From positions 1 to 64,000 of the forward strand of contig CASFID010000044.1 of assembly GCA_949294665.1 (NCBI GenBank): a DNA stretch of 64,000 nucleotides, given 5' to 3'. The DNA comes from an uncultured Eubacteriales bacterium. GTDB lineage: Bacteria; Bacillota; Clostridia; Lachnospirales; Lachnospiraceae. Shown one piece after another: positions 17,176 through 26,009 of the stretch. A program made the position numbers and the translations under genes. Each line of letters begins with the position of its first letter. The first letter of the stretch is position 1. A model generated the notes under the pieces. That model was not told where the DNA came from. It saw nothing but the letters and a program-made list of their open reading frames with translations, and searched no databases.

Positions 17176-18695
17176 TAGAGAACCCTCCCAACAACAGATG
17201 CATGTAAGATCTGATCCTGATTAAAATTTGCTCTGTTTGTTTCCAAAACCTGCCGGCCATCATACACGACATGTATGCTGTCGCAGATACGAAGCAGTTC
17301 AAGCAGCTCCGAGGAGACAACAATAACGCTTTTTCCGGCCTCGGCCATATTTCGGATCAATTTGTAGATTTCTTCTTTCGCCATAACGTCGATCCCCTGT
17401 GTCGGTTCATCGAGCAGAAGTATGTCGCAGTCCTGCATCAGCCATTTCGCAAGTATTACTTTTTGCTGATTCCCGCCGGAAAGATTGCCTGTTTTCGTAT
17501 AGATTGAAGGCGTCTTGACTTTCAGGTCTTCAACATAGTTTCCGCATTCCCTCCTGATACTGGAATAATTAATCTTCCCTTTGCTCTTAAACTTCCTGAG
17601 CGCTACCATAGACATGTTTTCCCATACCGGAAGAGGAAGGACCAGCCCCTGTGTCTTTCTGTTTTCCGGAGCAAGCCCGATTCTGTGCTGTATTGCCTCG
17701 TGCGTGCTGTGCAGCTTCACCTTTTGGCCATGCATTTTGATCTCGCCGCCGGTAACAGGCGCTATGCCGAAAATCGACTGAAGTATTTCTGTTCTTCCGG
17801 CGCCTACAAGCCCGTATATTCCCAGGACCTCTCCCTTATGGAGCTTGAAGCTGATATCAGATACTTTATAGTTGCTCATATGATCTAATTCCAGTACAAC
17901 TTCTCCGTTTTCAAAAAAATTGTCATGTACTACTGTTTCCTGCTCCTCTATCCTCGATATTTCTATTCCGGTCATATATTCTACCAGACTGCTTTCATTC
18001 AGTTCCCCGGTCTCTTTACAGACAACAAACTTTCCGTCCCGTAAAACTGTAATTCGGTCGCCGACAATAAATAGTTCTTCAAGGTGGTGGGAAATATAAA
18101 TAATCGTAACTCCTTTTTCTTTCAAGTCTTTTATTACCTTGACAAGGATCTCAAACTCGGACTGAGAAAGAGTCGAGGAGGGTTCGTCCATAACAATTAA
18201 TTTGGCGTTGCATGCCAGCGCTTTCATAATTTCCGTGAGCTGTCTCTGACCAATATTCAAATCCGATACTTTTTCTTTTGCACTTATTTTAATGTTCAGG
18301 CTGTCGGCCAGTTCCTGCGTCTGCTGATAAACTTTTTTCCAGTTAATGCTGCCTCCGGCTTTCTTTGGATAATTGTTAATGTAGACGTTTTCTCCTACCG
18401 TAAGCTCGTTAAACAAGGACAACTCCTGATAAATAACGGATATTCCTTCTTTCCGCCTCTTCTGAGTTCCGTGTGATGACAGGATCTCTCCGTCGAAATA
18501 AATCTCTCCGCCATCTTCTGTATACGCGCCGGACAGGACTTTCATTAAAGTTGATTTTCCGGCACCGTTTGCGCCGATCAGACAGTGCACTTCGCCGCGT
18601 TTTACCTTGAAGTCGACATTATCAAGGGCTTTTACGCCAGGAAAAACTTTTACGATCTGCCGCATTTCCAAAATGTTCTCGTTTTCCTTGCTCAT
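17175..18695 (-). CDS. Ribose-type ABC transporter ATPase (two ATP-binding halves)
   Basis: A 506-residue RbsA-like protein with tandem nucleotide-binding domains. The first half has Walker A GANGAGKST (about residue 38), signature LNIGQRQLTEI and Walker B LIVMDEPSS. The second half has the degenerate P-loop GLVGAGRTE, signature LSGGNQQKV and Walker B ILLLDEPTQG. Degeneracy of the second half is normal in this family. It is the first gene of the transporter operon, with GGAGG 9 bases before the ATG. Confidence 0.92.
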   Translation of the reverse strand: MSKENENILEMRQIVKVFPGVKALDNVDFKVKRGEVHCLIGANGAGKSTLMKVLSGAYTEDGGEIYFDGEILSSHGTQKRRKEGISVIYQELSLFNELTVGENVYINNYPKKAGGSINWKKVYQQTQELADSLNIKISAKEKVSDLNIGQRQLTEIMKALACNAKLIVMDEPSSTLSQSEFEILVKVIKDLKEKGVTIIYISHHLEELFIVGDRITVLRDGKFVVCKETGELNESSLVEYMTGIEISRIEEQETVVHDNFFENGEVVLELDHMSNYKVSDISFKLHKGEVLGIYGLVGAGRTEILQSIFGIAPVTGGEIKMHGQKVKLHSTHEAIQHRIGLAPENRKTQGLVLPLPVWENMSMVALRKFKSKGKINYSSIRRECGNYVEDLKVKTPSIYTKTGNLSGGNQQKVILAKWLMQDCDILLLDEPTQGIDVMAKEEIYKLIRNMAEAGKSVIVVSSELLELLRICDSIHVVYDGRQVLETNRANFNQDQILHASVVGRVL

Positions 18696-18746
18696 CCATT
18701 TTGACCTCCTCCGTTTAAATGCATTTATGTAAATTATTTTTACTTA

Positions 18747-18776
18747 AGTATATGGCATAGGTGTATTATGTGTCAA
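18747..18776 (-). promoter_or_regulatory. Promoter and operator of the polyol transporter operon
   Basis: On the minus strand TTGACA (18776-18771) and TATACT (18752-18747) are 18 bases apart. Immediately downstream lies GTAAA-N5-TTTAC (18742-18728), an inverted repeat at the expected start site, and the -10 is embedded in the palindrome TACTTAAGTA. The same arrangement occurs in the divergent promoter at 19041-19070, which argues for one shared regulator. Confidence 0.6.
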
Positions 18777-19040
18777 TTGTATATTTACAATGAAAAAATA
18801 AAGAGATATTTGTATATAACTGATAAATTTTAAGTTTTTTCAGGAATTATACGTTTTTTGAGGGAAAAAACAAAAGAGAAAAAAGATATATACACGTCCG
18901 GGCAGGCGGTTTATCCAATGCATCAAGCCTTATTATCTTTAATTCTTCCTTATTATATGGGAACAGTTTTTTTGGATTTTAACGCGTTTTATCATCGCTT
19001 TGCACAAACATTTGTATTATTTTTTGTTAATTTTTGTTAA
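18777..19040. other. AT-rich spacer between divergent promoters, no gene seen
   Basis: This stretch of about 264 bases separates the two divergent promoters. A 60-codon open frame at 18858-19040 has no ribosome site and an implausible composition, so I do not call it. I see AACGCGTT near 18980 as the only notable short palindrome. The distance would allow DNA looping between the two operators. Confidence 0.5.
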
Positions 19041-19070
19041 TTGACACCTAATAATCAAGGGATGTATTCT
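19041..19070 (+). promoter_or_regulatory. Promoter and operator of the polyol catabolic operon
   Basis: TTGACA (19041-19046) and TATTCT (19065-19070) are 18 bases apart, followed by TAAGTAAATTAGTATTACAT. Aligned without gaps to the divergent promoter it shares the -35, TAATA in the spacer, the -10 region CTTAAGTAAA and the downstream TTACATAA. The start-site repeat is GTAA-N7-TTAC. The leader to the dehydrogenase gene is about 58 bases. Confidence 0.6.
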
Positions 19071-19134
19071 TAAGTAAATTAGTATTACATAAGTTGATGA
19101 AAAAATTAAAAAAAGTCGTAAGGAGGTAAAAAGT

Positions 19135-20220
19135 ATGAGCAGCTTACCAGAAAAAATGAAAGCAGTCGTAGCCTATGCACCGGGAGATTACAGATTTGAG
19201 GTAGTAGACACACCCCGGGCAGGCGAGGGAGAAATGATCCTGAAAGTAGAGGCATGCGGTATATGCGCGGGAGATACAAAAGCTTTCGCCGGCGCCGCAA
19301 GTTTCTGGGGACTTGACGGTCAGCCCAAGTATATTAAGGCTCCGATGATTCCGGGACATGAGTTTGTAGGCACCGTTGTTGAAATCGGCCCCAATGTAAA
19401 GGGCGGCTGGAAAGAGGGGGACCGTATTTGTCCGGAACAGATCGTGCCCTGCGGCGAGTGTATGTTTTGTAAGACCGGACGTTACTGGATGTGTGAAAAG
19501 CATGATCTGTTCGGCTTCCAGAACAACGTCAACGGAGGAATGGCGGAATATGTAAAACTGACGAAAGAGGCTATTCCTCACATGGTTCCCGCAGACATGC
19601 CTGTTGAAAAGGCGGCCCTGATCGAACCATACGCATGTTCTTTCCACTGTGTTGAACGCGCTCAGATAACAACGACAGATTTTGTAGTTCTGTCCGGCGT
19701 AGGCACTCTCGGACTCGGTATGGTGGGTGCGATCCGCCAGGCAAATCCGAAATGCCTTGTCGTGTTGGATATGAACGACGCCCGCCTGGAAAAAGCAAAG
19801 AAGTTCGGCGCGGATATTGTTATAAATCCCGGAAAAGAAGACGCTGTTGCCAGGATCAAAGAGATGACCGGCGGATACGGATGTGATATTTACATCGAAG
19901 CCAGCGGCCACCCGTCCAGCGTTCAGCAGGGATTGGACTGCATCAGAAAAATGGGACGTTTTGTAGAATTTTCTGTATTTGGCGCTCCTGTAACGGTTGA
20001 CTGGAGTATCATTTCGGACCGCAAAGAACTGGATCTTCTGGGAGTTCATCTGAGTCCTTATTGTTATGACACTGTAATCGAATGGATTGGCAACGGCAAA
20101 CTTCCGACAGACGGCGTCGTATCAGACAAGTTCCCGCTGGAAAAATGGGAAGAGGCGTTTGAAATCGCAAAAACCGGAAAAGACGGAGCGCTGAAAGTCG
20201 TCTTAGTGCCGGAAATGTGA
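19135..20220 (+). CDS. Zinc-dependent alcohol dehydrogenase, probable tetritol dehydrogenase
   Basis: A 361-residue medium-chain dehydrogenase that would oxidise a polyol to a ketose with NAD. The catalytic zinc ligands are C41, H75 with E76, and E164 (LIEPYAC). The structural zinc set is C106, C109, C112 and C120. The Rossmann motif is SGVGTLGLG (about 187 to 195). The following kinase and isomerase genes match the pathway characterised in Mycobacterium smegmatis, where erythritol or threitol is oxidised to erythrulose, phosphorylated by a DhaK-type kinase and isomerised. Substrate assignment is therefore by context. Ribosome site AGGAGG lies 7 to 12 bases upstream. Confidence 0.75.
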   Translation: MSSLPEKMKAVVAYAPGDYRFEVVDTPRAGEGEMILKVEACGICAGDTKAFAGAASFWGLDGQPKYIKAPMIPGHEFVGTVVEIGPNVKGGWKEGDRICPEQIVPCGECMFCKTGRYWMCEKHDLFGFQNNVNGGMAEYVKLTKEAIPHMVPADMPVEKAALIEPYACSFHCVERAQITTTDFVVLSGVGTLGLGMVGAIRQANPKCLVVLDMNDARLEKAKKFGADIVINPGKEDAVARIKEMTGGYGCDIYIEASGHPSSVQQGLDCIRKMGRFVEFSVFGAPVTVDWSIISDRKELDLLGVHLSPYCYDTVIEWIGNGKLPTDGVVSDKFPLEKWEEAFEIAKTGKDGALKVVLVPEM

Positions 20221-20238
20221 TAAAAAGGAGGAGAGGAC

Positions 20239-21234
20239 ATGCAAAGAATTTTAAACAATCCCGATTACATTGTAGACGAGATGCTGGAAGGTTTTCTGAA
20301 AACGCACAGTGATATTGTGGAAGCTACAGAAAATCAAAGAGTAGTGAAAGCAAAGCATATCAAGACGGGTAAAGTCGGAGTTGTAACAGGCGGAGGCTCC
20401 GGCCATAAACCGGCGTTTATCGGATATGTCGGCGAGAACATGTGCGACGCCGCGGCGGTCGGAGAGATTTGTTCCTCCCCGACAGCGGCTGCATTTCTGG
20501 ATGCATTCAAAGTATCTGATCAGGGAAAAGGAGTCGCCTGCCTCTATGGAAATTATTCCGGAGATAACATGAACGTCAAGATGGCAGTGAAAATGGCCAA
20601 AAAACAGGGAATTACTGTAAAAACCGTTGTCGCGAACGATGACGTCGCATCAGCCCCGAAAGATCAGCGGGAGAAGCGTCGCGGAGTTGCCGGCGAGATA
20701 CTGATGTGGAAAGCCGGCGGCGCAAAGGCGGCCATGGGAGGCGATCTGGACGAAGTTATCGCGGCTGCTCAGAAAGCAATCGACAATACCAGAAGCGTCG
20801 GGATCGGCTTATCCCCCTGTACCCTCCCGGCAGTTGGCCATCCTAATTTCGAGATTAAAGATGGAACTATGGAGGTCGGAATCGGCCACCATGGAGAGCC
20901 GGGAATCGAAGTGTGCAAATTGGAGACGGCCGCAGAGATGGCCCGGAGGATGGTAGACATCGTCGTTCCTGATCTTCCCTTTGAATCCGGCAATGAAGTA
21001 GTGGTTCTGGTATCCGGTCTTGGAGCGACACCGGTGATGGAACTTTATGTATTATACAACGAAGTGGAAAAGCTCCTCACAGAGAAAGGCATTCGGATCC
21101 ACAAACCATATGTCGGCAATTATTTTACATCTCTGGATATGATGGGAGCCACACTTACCATTATGAAAGTTGATGAAGAATTAAAAGAATTGATCGACAT
21201 GCCTGTAAACACAATGGGAATGAAGCAATTCTGA
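20239..21234 (+). CDS. dhaK: DhaK-type ketose kinase substrate-binding subunit
   Basis: A 331-residue DhaK domain that binds a short-chain ketose covalently for phosphorylation. Key residues fall at the same numbers as in E. coli DhaK: H56 in GGGSGHKP, D109 in NYSGDNMN and the hemiaminal His H218 in GIGHHGEPG. The ATP-binding part is a separate gene, dhaL, 31 bases downstream. There is no dhaM phosphotransferase gene nearby, unlike PTS-linked dihydroxyacetone kinases. With the dehydrogenase and the RpiB-like isomerase I infer erythrulose as substrate. Dihydroxyacetone is the alternative. Confidence 0.85.
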   Translation: MQRILNNPDYIVDEMLEGFLKTHSDIVEATENQRVVKAKHIKTGKVGVVTGGGSGHKPAFIGYVGENMCDAAAVGEICSSPTAAAFLDAFKVSDQGKGVACLYGNYSGDNMNVKMAVKMAKKQGITVKTVVANDDVASAPKDQREKRRGVAGEILMWKAGGAKAAMGGDLDEVIAAAQKAIDNTRSVGIGLSPCTLPAVGHPNFEIKDGTMEVGIGHHGEPGIEVCKLETAAEMARRMVDIVVPDLPFESGNEVVVLVSGLGATPVMELYVLYNEVEKLLTEKGIRIHKPYVGNYFTSLDMMGATLTIMKVDEELKELIDMPVNTMGMKQF

Positions 21235-21265
21235 CAAATCAGTAGGTTAATACGGAGGGCTTGAT

Positions 21266-21913
21266 ATGTCAACATTTAAAAATGCAGACGGTAAATCAGT
21301 ATTATTAAAAATGGTAAAAGGGATCCAGGATAACAAAGCGTATCTCGGAGAAGTAGACGGCCTGATCGGCGACGGAGATCATGGGATGAATATGAATAAA
21401 GGATTTTCTTTATTTGAAGATCGTTTTAAAGACAAAGATTTCGGATTCACAGAAGGTCTGGACGAGTTGGGGACTATCCTTTTTTCGGAAATCGGGGGAT
21501 CCATGGGACCGATCTACGGGACGATCTTAATGGACACAGCGTCTGCGGGCGAGGATCTGGAGGAGATTTCTCTGGAAGACCTTGGAAATATGCTGGCAGC
21601 CGGCCTTGCCGGGCTGCAGGAGATTGTCGAGGCAAAGGTAGGAGACAAAACCCTTGTAGACACGTTGAGTCCGGCGGTCGACAGTTTAAAAAAATCTTCA
21701 GCCGAAGGAAAAGATTTTAAAACCGCTCTGCTCGATATGAAAAATGCTGCCCGGGCAGGACGGGATTCCACCAAAGATATGGTGGCCAGATTCGGCAGAT
21801 CGAGCAGACTTGGGGAACGCTCAAGAGGTGTTCTGGATGCCGGCGCAACATCCTGCTGCATCATTCTGGAAGCAATGGCAGACGGCATCATGGAGCTGCT
21901 TGGCGACTCCTGA
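21266..21913 (+). CDS. dhaL: DhaL-type ADP/ATP-binding kinase subunit
   Basis: A 215-residue DhaL homologue. The Mg-nucleotide aspartates are D31, D36 and D38 in GEVDGLIGDGDHGMNMN. The downstream nucleotide-binding pattern GRSSRLGERSRGVLDAGATS is intact. It supplies phosphate to the ketose held by DhaK. In PTS systems the bound ADP is recharged by DhaM. No DhaM is present here, so exchange of free ATP is more likely, as in the fused ATP-dependent kinases. It lies between dhaK and the isomerase in one operon. Confidence 0.85.
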   Translation: MSTFKNADGKSVLLKMVKGIQDNKAYLGEVDGLIGDGDHGMNMNKGFSLFEDRFKDKDFGFTEGLDELGTILFSEIGGSMGPIYGTILMDTASAGEDLEEISLEDLGNMLAAGLAGLQEIVEAKVGDKTLVDTLSPAVDSLKKSSAEGKDFKTALLDMKNAARAGRDSTKDMVARFGRSSRLGERSRGVLDAGATSCCIILEAMADGIMELLGDS

Positions 21914-21946
21914 AATTTCAAATAGCAGAAAGCGAGGAGCATACTT

Positions 21947-22393
21947 ATGCGTTTAATCATTGGTTGTGACGAGGCGGCTTATACGCTGAAAATGGTCATC
22001 ATTGATCATCTGAAAGAAAAAGGATACGAAGTGGATGATTTTGGCGCGGCAAAAGGCGAAGTTGTCCTTTATCCGGACATTGCCTATAAAGTAGCCGATC
22101 AGATTGCCGCAGGAAAATACGAGCGGGGGATCCTGCTCTGCGGCACGGGAATCGGAATGTCGATCTGCGCAAATAAAGTTCCGGGAGTACGTGCGGCGGT
22201 ATGTCATGATCCATATTCCGCAGAGCGGTCGAGAAAGAGTAATAATGCTCAGATCATGTGTCTGGGCGAAAGAGTGGTAGGAGTTGAACTGGCTAAATAT
22301 CTCGTGGATATCTGGCTTGGCTGCGAATTTGCAGGAGGAGGTTCCGCTCCGAAAGTTGACAGGATCATGGAACTTGAGCAGGCGCACCACTGA
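21947..22393 (+). CDS. RpiB-like sugar-phosphate isomerase, probable erythrulose-4-phosphate isomerase
   Basis: A 148-residue member of the RpiB/LacAB family. The catalytic base Cys65 is present in LLCGTGIGMS and the phosphate-binding NKVPGVRAA follows. The usual ring-opening His in the (R-x-H-N-N) motif is Ser98 here (RSRKSNNAQ), and the N-terminal DHAG is D8-E-A-A. A four-carbon 4-phosphate ketose or aldose cannot form a furanose ring, so loss of the ring-opening residue fits a tetrose substrate rather than ribose 5-phosphate. The operon context agrees. The product would be erythrose 4-phosphate, which enters the pentose phosphate pathway. Confidence 0.8.
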   Translation: MRLIIGCDEAAYTLKMVIIDHLKEKGYEVDDFGAAKGEVVLYPDIAYKVADQIAAGKYERGILLCGTGIGMSICANKVPGVRAAVCHDPYSAERSRKSNNAQIMCLGERVVGVELAKYLVDIWLGCEFAGGGSAPKVDRIMELEQAHH

Positions 22394-22489
22394 TCTTTTC
22401 TGAAATCGAAGACTTGAAGCAACATCTGTTGAGCGGGCGGTAAGGCCGGATTCACAAAAGTTCTGACCTAACCGCCTGTTCCTCCTCCA

Positions 22490-24265
22490 TTATATCCTCC
22501 GATCCGTATCCATCTCGTACACGACGTCCACCAGATTCATTGTCGATTTCCTGTGGGATACGAGCATCACAGTCTTATCCCCTTTTCCCTCTTTCAGGGA
22601 TTTCAGAATAATTCCCTCGTTCAGTGAATCCAGATTACTGGTGGGCTCATCCAGCAGGAGGAACGGTGCGTCATGCAGGAACGCCCTGGCGATCCCGATC
22701 CTCTGCCTTTCCCCGCCGGACAGCGTATCTCCCAGTTCTCCGACTTCTGTGTCATATCCTTCCGGCAGCGTCATGATGAAGTCATGGATAGATGCTTTCT
22801 TTGCAGCTCCCATGATTTCTTCCCTTGTTGCGCCGGTTTTCCCTATAGAGATATTATTTGCAATGGAATCATGGAACAGCGCCGTCTCCTGAGTCACATA
22901 AGATTCCATCTCACGCAGATCAGAAGTATTGATTCCCCTCACATCCCGCCCGGAAATCTTCACCTGTCCTCCCTGCACATCCCAGAACCGCATCAGAAGT
23001 TTCAGCAGAGTCGATTTCCCGGAACCGCTGGCTCCGTGGATTCCGACAACCTTTCCTTTCGGGATCCGGATGGAATAATCCTTCAGGATCTGTTCCTCTT
23101 CATATGCGAAATCAACGCCATCCGCCTCCGCGTCAGTAAAAGAAATATCCCCCGCTCCGGTCACTTCCTCCACCTTTGGCTCTTCCTCCAGAATCGACAG
23201 CACTCTTTCTCCGCTCGCCAGCGTCTGATTCAGATTATTGGACAGACTGGCAAGGGCTGTCACCGGACCGAAGGATCCCATCATGGCGATGGCGCCCGTC
23301 AACATGCCGGTAATATCTACGCTCCCCGCCTGTCTCAGTGCGATCATCAGGAACAGCATGGCAAAGGAGAACAGCAGGATCGCCAGATTAGTCACGGATC
23401 TCTGGGAGGCCTCCAGCCGGTTCAGCCCTTTCTGCACTTCACCGAGCCTGTCCGAACGCTCTGCCATTTCTATCCTTCTCTTCTTGCCCTGTCGGTACTG
23501 GATCGTCTCGTCCAGCCCTCTCAGCGAGTCGAGGATAAAGCTGTTCAGATCACCGAACCCGTTCCGGAAATCCATTCCCTTATCTGCTCCCCGGCTCCCG
23601 AAGAACAGCGGGATCACTGCGCCGACCGCCAGATAACCTGCAAGCGCAAGAGCCGCAGCGGCAGGCGAGATCCGGCCGAGAAATAAGATCATCACAAGGG
23701 ACGTCAACACTGCAATGGCGATGGGCGAAATTGTATGGGCATAAAAGACTTCCAGGAGCTCGATGTCCGATGTAATGACCGAGATCAGATTCCCTTTATC
23801 TCTGCCTTCCAGCTTCGCCGGACAGAGTTTCCGGAGAGCGGCAAATACTTTGTGCCGGATGATCGCCAATAGCTTAAACGCGATGAAATGGTTGCAATAC
23901 TGTTCCCCATAATGCAGGATCCCCCGCATCACTGCCATCACGACCAGCGCGATGAATAGTGTCCGAGGTTCCATCCGCAGAAACACCCCGACGCCCGGAG
24001 AGACAAGGTTCAGTCCAAGCGTCTCCATGACCGGCTCCAGCAGGATGTGCATCAGACCGTATCCCGCAAGGATCGTAAGAAAGATGGCGCACAGATATCC
24101 GGCCGTTCCCAGCAGGATGGCAAGGATCATCACGGGAAGAAGAGGCTTTACAAGTCCGATGAGCCGCCCCATGATACGGATACCGCTTCGGCGCGAACTC
24201 CCTCCCTGAACTGCAAATGTCTGATCTTCACTTGTCTTATCTTGATTTGTCTTATCTTCACTCAT
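22490..24265 (-). CDS. cydC: CydC-like ABC exporter subunit (thiol export family)
   Basis: A 591-residue half-transporter with six transmembrane helices (residues about 35 to 330) and a C-terminal ATPase: Walker A GASGSGKST, signature LSGGERQRIG and Walker B PFLLLDEPTS. The sequence resembles CydC of the CydDC exporter, which moves cysteine and glutathione out of the cytoplasm in E. coli. The ATG overlaps the upstream partner gene by 4 bases, as in cydDC pairs. The N-terminal tail contains a short Lys/Thr repeat (EDKTNQDKTSED). There are no cydAB oxidase genes nearby. A multidrug exporter is the alternative. Confidence 0.7.
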   Translation of the reverse strand: MSEDKTNQDKTSEDQTFAVQGGSSRRSGIRIMGRLIGLVKPLLPVMILAILLGTAGYLCAIFLTILAGYGLMHILLEPVMETLGLNLVSPGVGVFLRMEPRTLFIALVVMAVMRGILHYGEQYCNHFIAFKLLAIIRHKVFAALRKLCPAKLEGRDKGNLISVITSDIELLEVFYAHTISPIAIAVLTSLVMILFLGRISPAAAALALAGYLAVGAVIPLFFGSRGADKGMDFRNGFGDLNSFILDSLRGLDETIQYRQGKKRRIEMAERSDRLGEVQKGLNRLEASQRSVTNLAILLFSFAMLFLMIALRQAGSVDITGMLTGAIAMMGSFGPVTALASLSNNLNQTLASGERVLSILEEEPKVEEVTGAGDISFTDAEADGVDFAYEEEQILKDYSIRIPKGKVVGIHGASGSGKSTLLKLLMRFWDVQGGQVKISGRDVRGINTSDLREMESYVTQETALFHDSIANNISIGKTGATREEIMGAAKKASIHDFIMTLPEGYDTEVGELGDTLSGGERQRIGIARAFLHDAPFLLLDEPTSNLDSLNEGIILKSLKEGKGDKTVMLVSHRKSTMNLVDVVYEMDTDRRI

Positions 24266-25998
24266 GCTGTCGCCTCCTTCCCGTACTGTTCCAGTTCCAT
24301 CTGGGACCGGTACAGTTTCGCATAATCTCCGTTCTGTTCCATCAGCTTTTCATGAGTTCCCTCTTCTGCGACACAGCCTTCCTCCATCATATAGATCCGG
24401 TCTGACTTCACCACATTGGCGAGACGGTGCGAGATCAGAATGATCGTTCTTGTCTTGGCCAGCGCGTGGATCACACTCATGATCATCTCTTCACTTTCAG
24501 CGTCAATATTGGAAGTCGCCTCATCAAAGATATAGACCTGCGTATCGTGGAGAAGCGCCCGGGCAATGGCAAGTCTCTGGCACTGACCGCCGGAGAAGTT
24601 GCCGCCTTTCTCCATGACCTGTGTGTCAAGCCCCTGCTGCGCCTGCAGGAATCCCCACAGATTCACTTTCTCGAGGGCTCCCCTCATCTCTTCTTCCGTT
24701 GCATCCGGTTTCCCCATCCGCAGATTATCTGCCACAGTTCCTTTGAAGAGATAGCTGTTATGACTGACCAATGTGATCTGATCCATAAGGCTGTTTTCCC
24801 GTATTTCTGAAAGTTCTTTTCCCTCGATCGTCACATTTCCCCGATAGCCTTTATTCTTTCCCATAAGAATCGCTGCAGTCGTGCTCTTGCCGCATCCTGA
24901 CGTTCCTACGATCGATGTAAAACTCCCTGCCGGGAATTCCATATTGACGCCTTTTAATATCTCTCTTTCTTCCTCATAGGAGAAATGCACATCCGAGAGC
25001 TTGATATCCATCTCTGTCCCGTTCAGGACCTGCAACTTTTCCGGCGGCTCCGGCAGGTCGAGCAGCGCGAAGATCTTGTCGCTTGCCGCCATCCCGTTCA
25101 TGGCGATGTGGAAGAACGATCCCAGAAGACGCAGCGGAATAAAGAATTCCGCCGCCAGCAGGATCAGCATCAGCGCTCCGTGAACGCTCAAATTTCCTTG
25201 CATGAATTGTATAAGAGTCACGATCATCCCAACGGCTGCTCCGCCGTAAGCAATGATATCCATAACGCTGGTGGAATTGAGCTGCATCGTCAGCACTTTC
25301 ATGGTAATCTGTCGGAACCGCTGGGATTCCCCGTCCATCTCCTCCGCTTTCTTCTCATCAGCGCGGTAGATCTTCAGTGTCGTCAGGCCCTGCAGATTCT
25401 CAAGGAAACTGTCGCCCAGATCCGTATAAATCCCCCAGTATTTATTCAGAAGTCTCTTTGCGATCTTCTGGACCGCCACAATGGAAACAGGGATCAGAGG
25501 AACACAGATGAGCAGGACAAGGCTTGCCTGCCAGTTTACAAAAGACAGGATGACAAACAGCGTCACCGGCGCCAGCAGACTGTAGAAGAGCTGCGAAAGA
25601 TATTTCCCGAAATAAGTCTCCAGCTGTTCCACTCCTTCCGCCGCCATCTGGACCACTTCAGACGTAGTCACTTTTTCCCTGTAAGCCGCCCCCAGCCGGA
25701 GCAGTTTGCTGTAGATCTTATCCCTTAAGATCCTCTTTACGTCCACACTTGCACGGTAGGACGCACGGGAAGCCTGCCTGTCACAGACAAACCGCAGGGT
25801 GAGCGCCACAATTACCAATACGCCGTAGTAAGCGGCCGTCCGAGGTGTCACCTCCCAAAACAGTGCAGTCTCCAGGAGCATGGATGCACTGTAGATCATA
25901 ATGACCTGACAGAGCAGAGCCAGCCACTGCCAGACAACCTGATAAATGATATATTTCTTTGCGTGGGATAACAGTCCCACGAGTCGTTTCCTGATCAT
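24262..25998 (-). CDS. cydD: CydD-like ABC exporter subunit
   Basis: A 578-residue half-transporter from the ATG at 25998, which has AGAGG 6 bases upstream and does not overlap the preceding gene. The membrane part has the CydD-like RQASRASYRASVDVKRILRDKIYSKLLRLG coupling region, and the ATPase has Walker A GTSGCGKST, signature FSGGQCQRLA and Walker B VYIFDEATS. It would pair with the next gene to form a heterodimeric exporter. Its company (YgbA, YbaN, cysteine-rich MarR) supports a role in redox or nitrosative stress. Confidence 0.7.
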   Translation of the reverse strand: MIRKRLVGLLSHAKKYIIYQVVWQWLALLCQVIMIYSASMLLETALFWEVTPRTAAYYGVLVIVALTLRFVCDRQASRASYRASVDVKRILRDKIYSKLLRLGAAYREKVTTSEVVQMAAEGVEQLETYFGKYLSQLFYSLLAPVTLFVILSFVNWQASLVLLICVPLIPVSIVAVQKIAKRLLNKYWGIYTDLGDSFLENLQGLTTLKIYRADEKKAEEMDGESQRFRQITMKVLTMQLNSTSVMDIIAYGGAAVGMIVTLIQFMQGNLSVHGALMLILLAAEFFIPLRLLGSFFHIAMNGMAASDKIFALLDLPEPPEKLQVLNGTEMDIKLSDVHFSYEEEREILKGVNMEFPAGSFTSIVGTSGCGKSTTAAILMGKNKGYRGNVTIEGKELSEIRENSLMDQITLVSHNSYLFKGTVADNLRMGKPDATEEEMRGALEKVNLWGFLQAQQGLDTQVMEKGGNFSGGQCQRLAIARALLHDTQVYIFDEATSNIDAESEEMIMSVIHALAKTRTIILISHRLANVVKSDRIYMMEEGCVAEEGTHEKLMEQNGDYAKLYRSQMELEQYGKEATA

Positions 25999-26009
25999 AG
26001 CGTCCTCTC

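Noticed and set aside
18858..19040. 60-codon open frame between the divergent polyol promoters
   Set aside because: It has no ribosome site, lies in AT-rich promoter DNA and has a composition (hydrophobic and aromatic-rich) unlike a conserved small protein.
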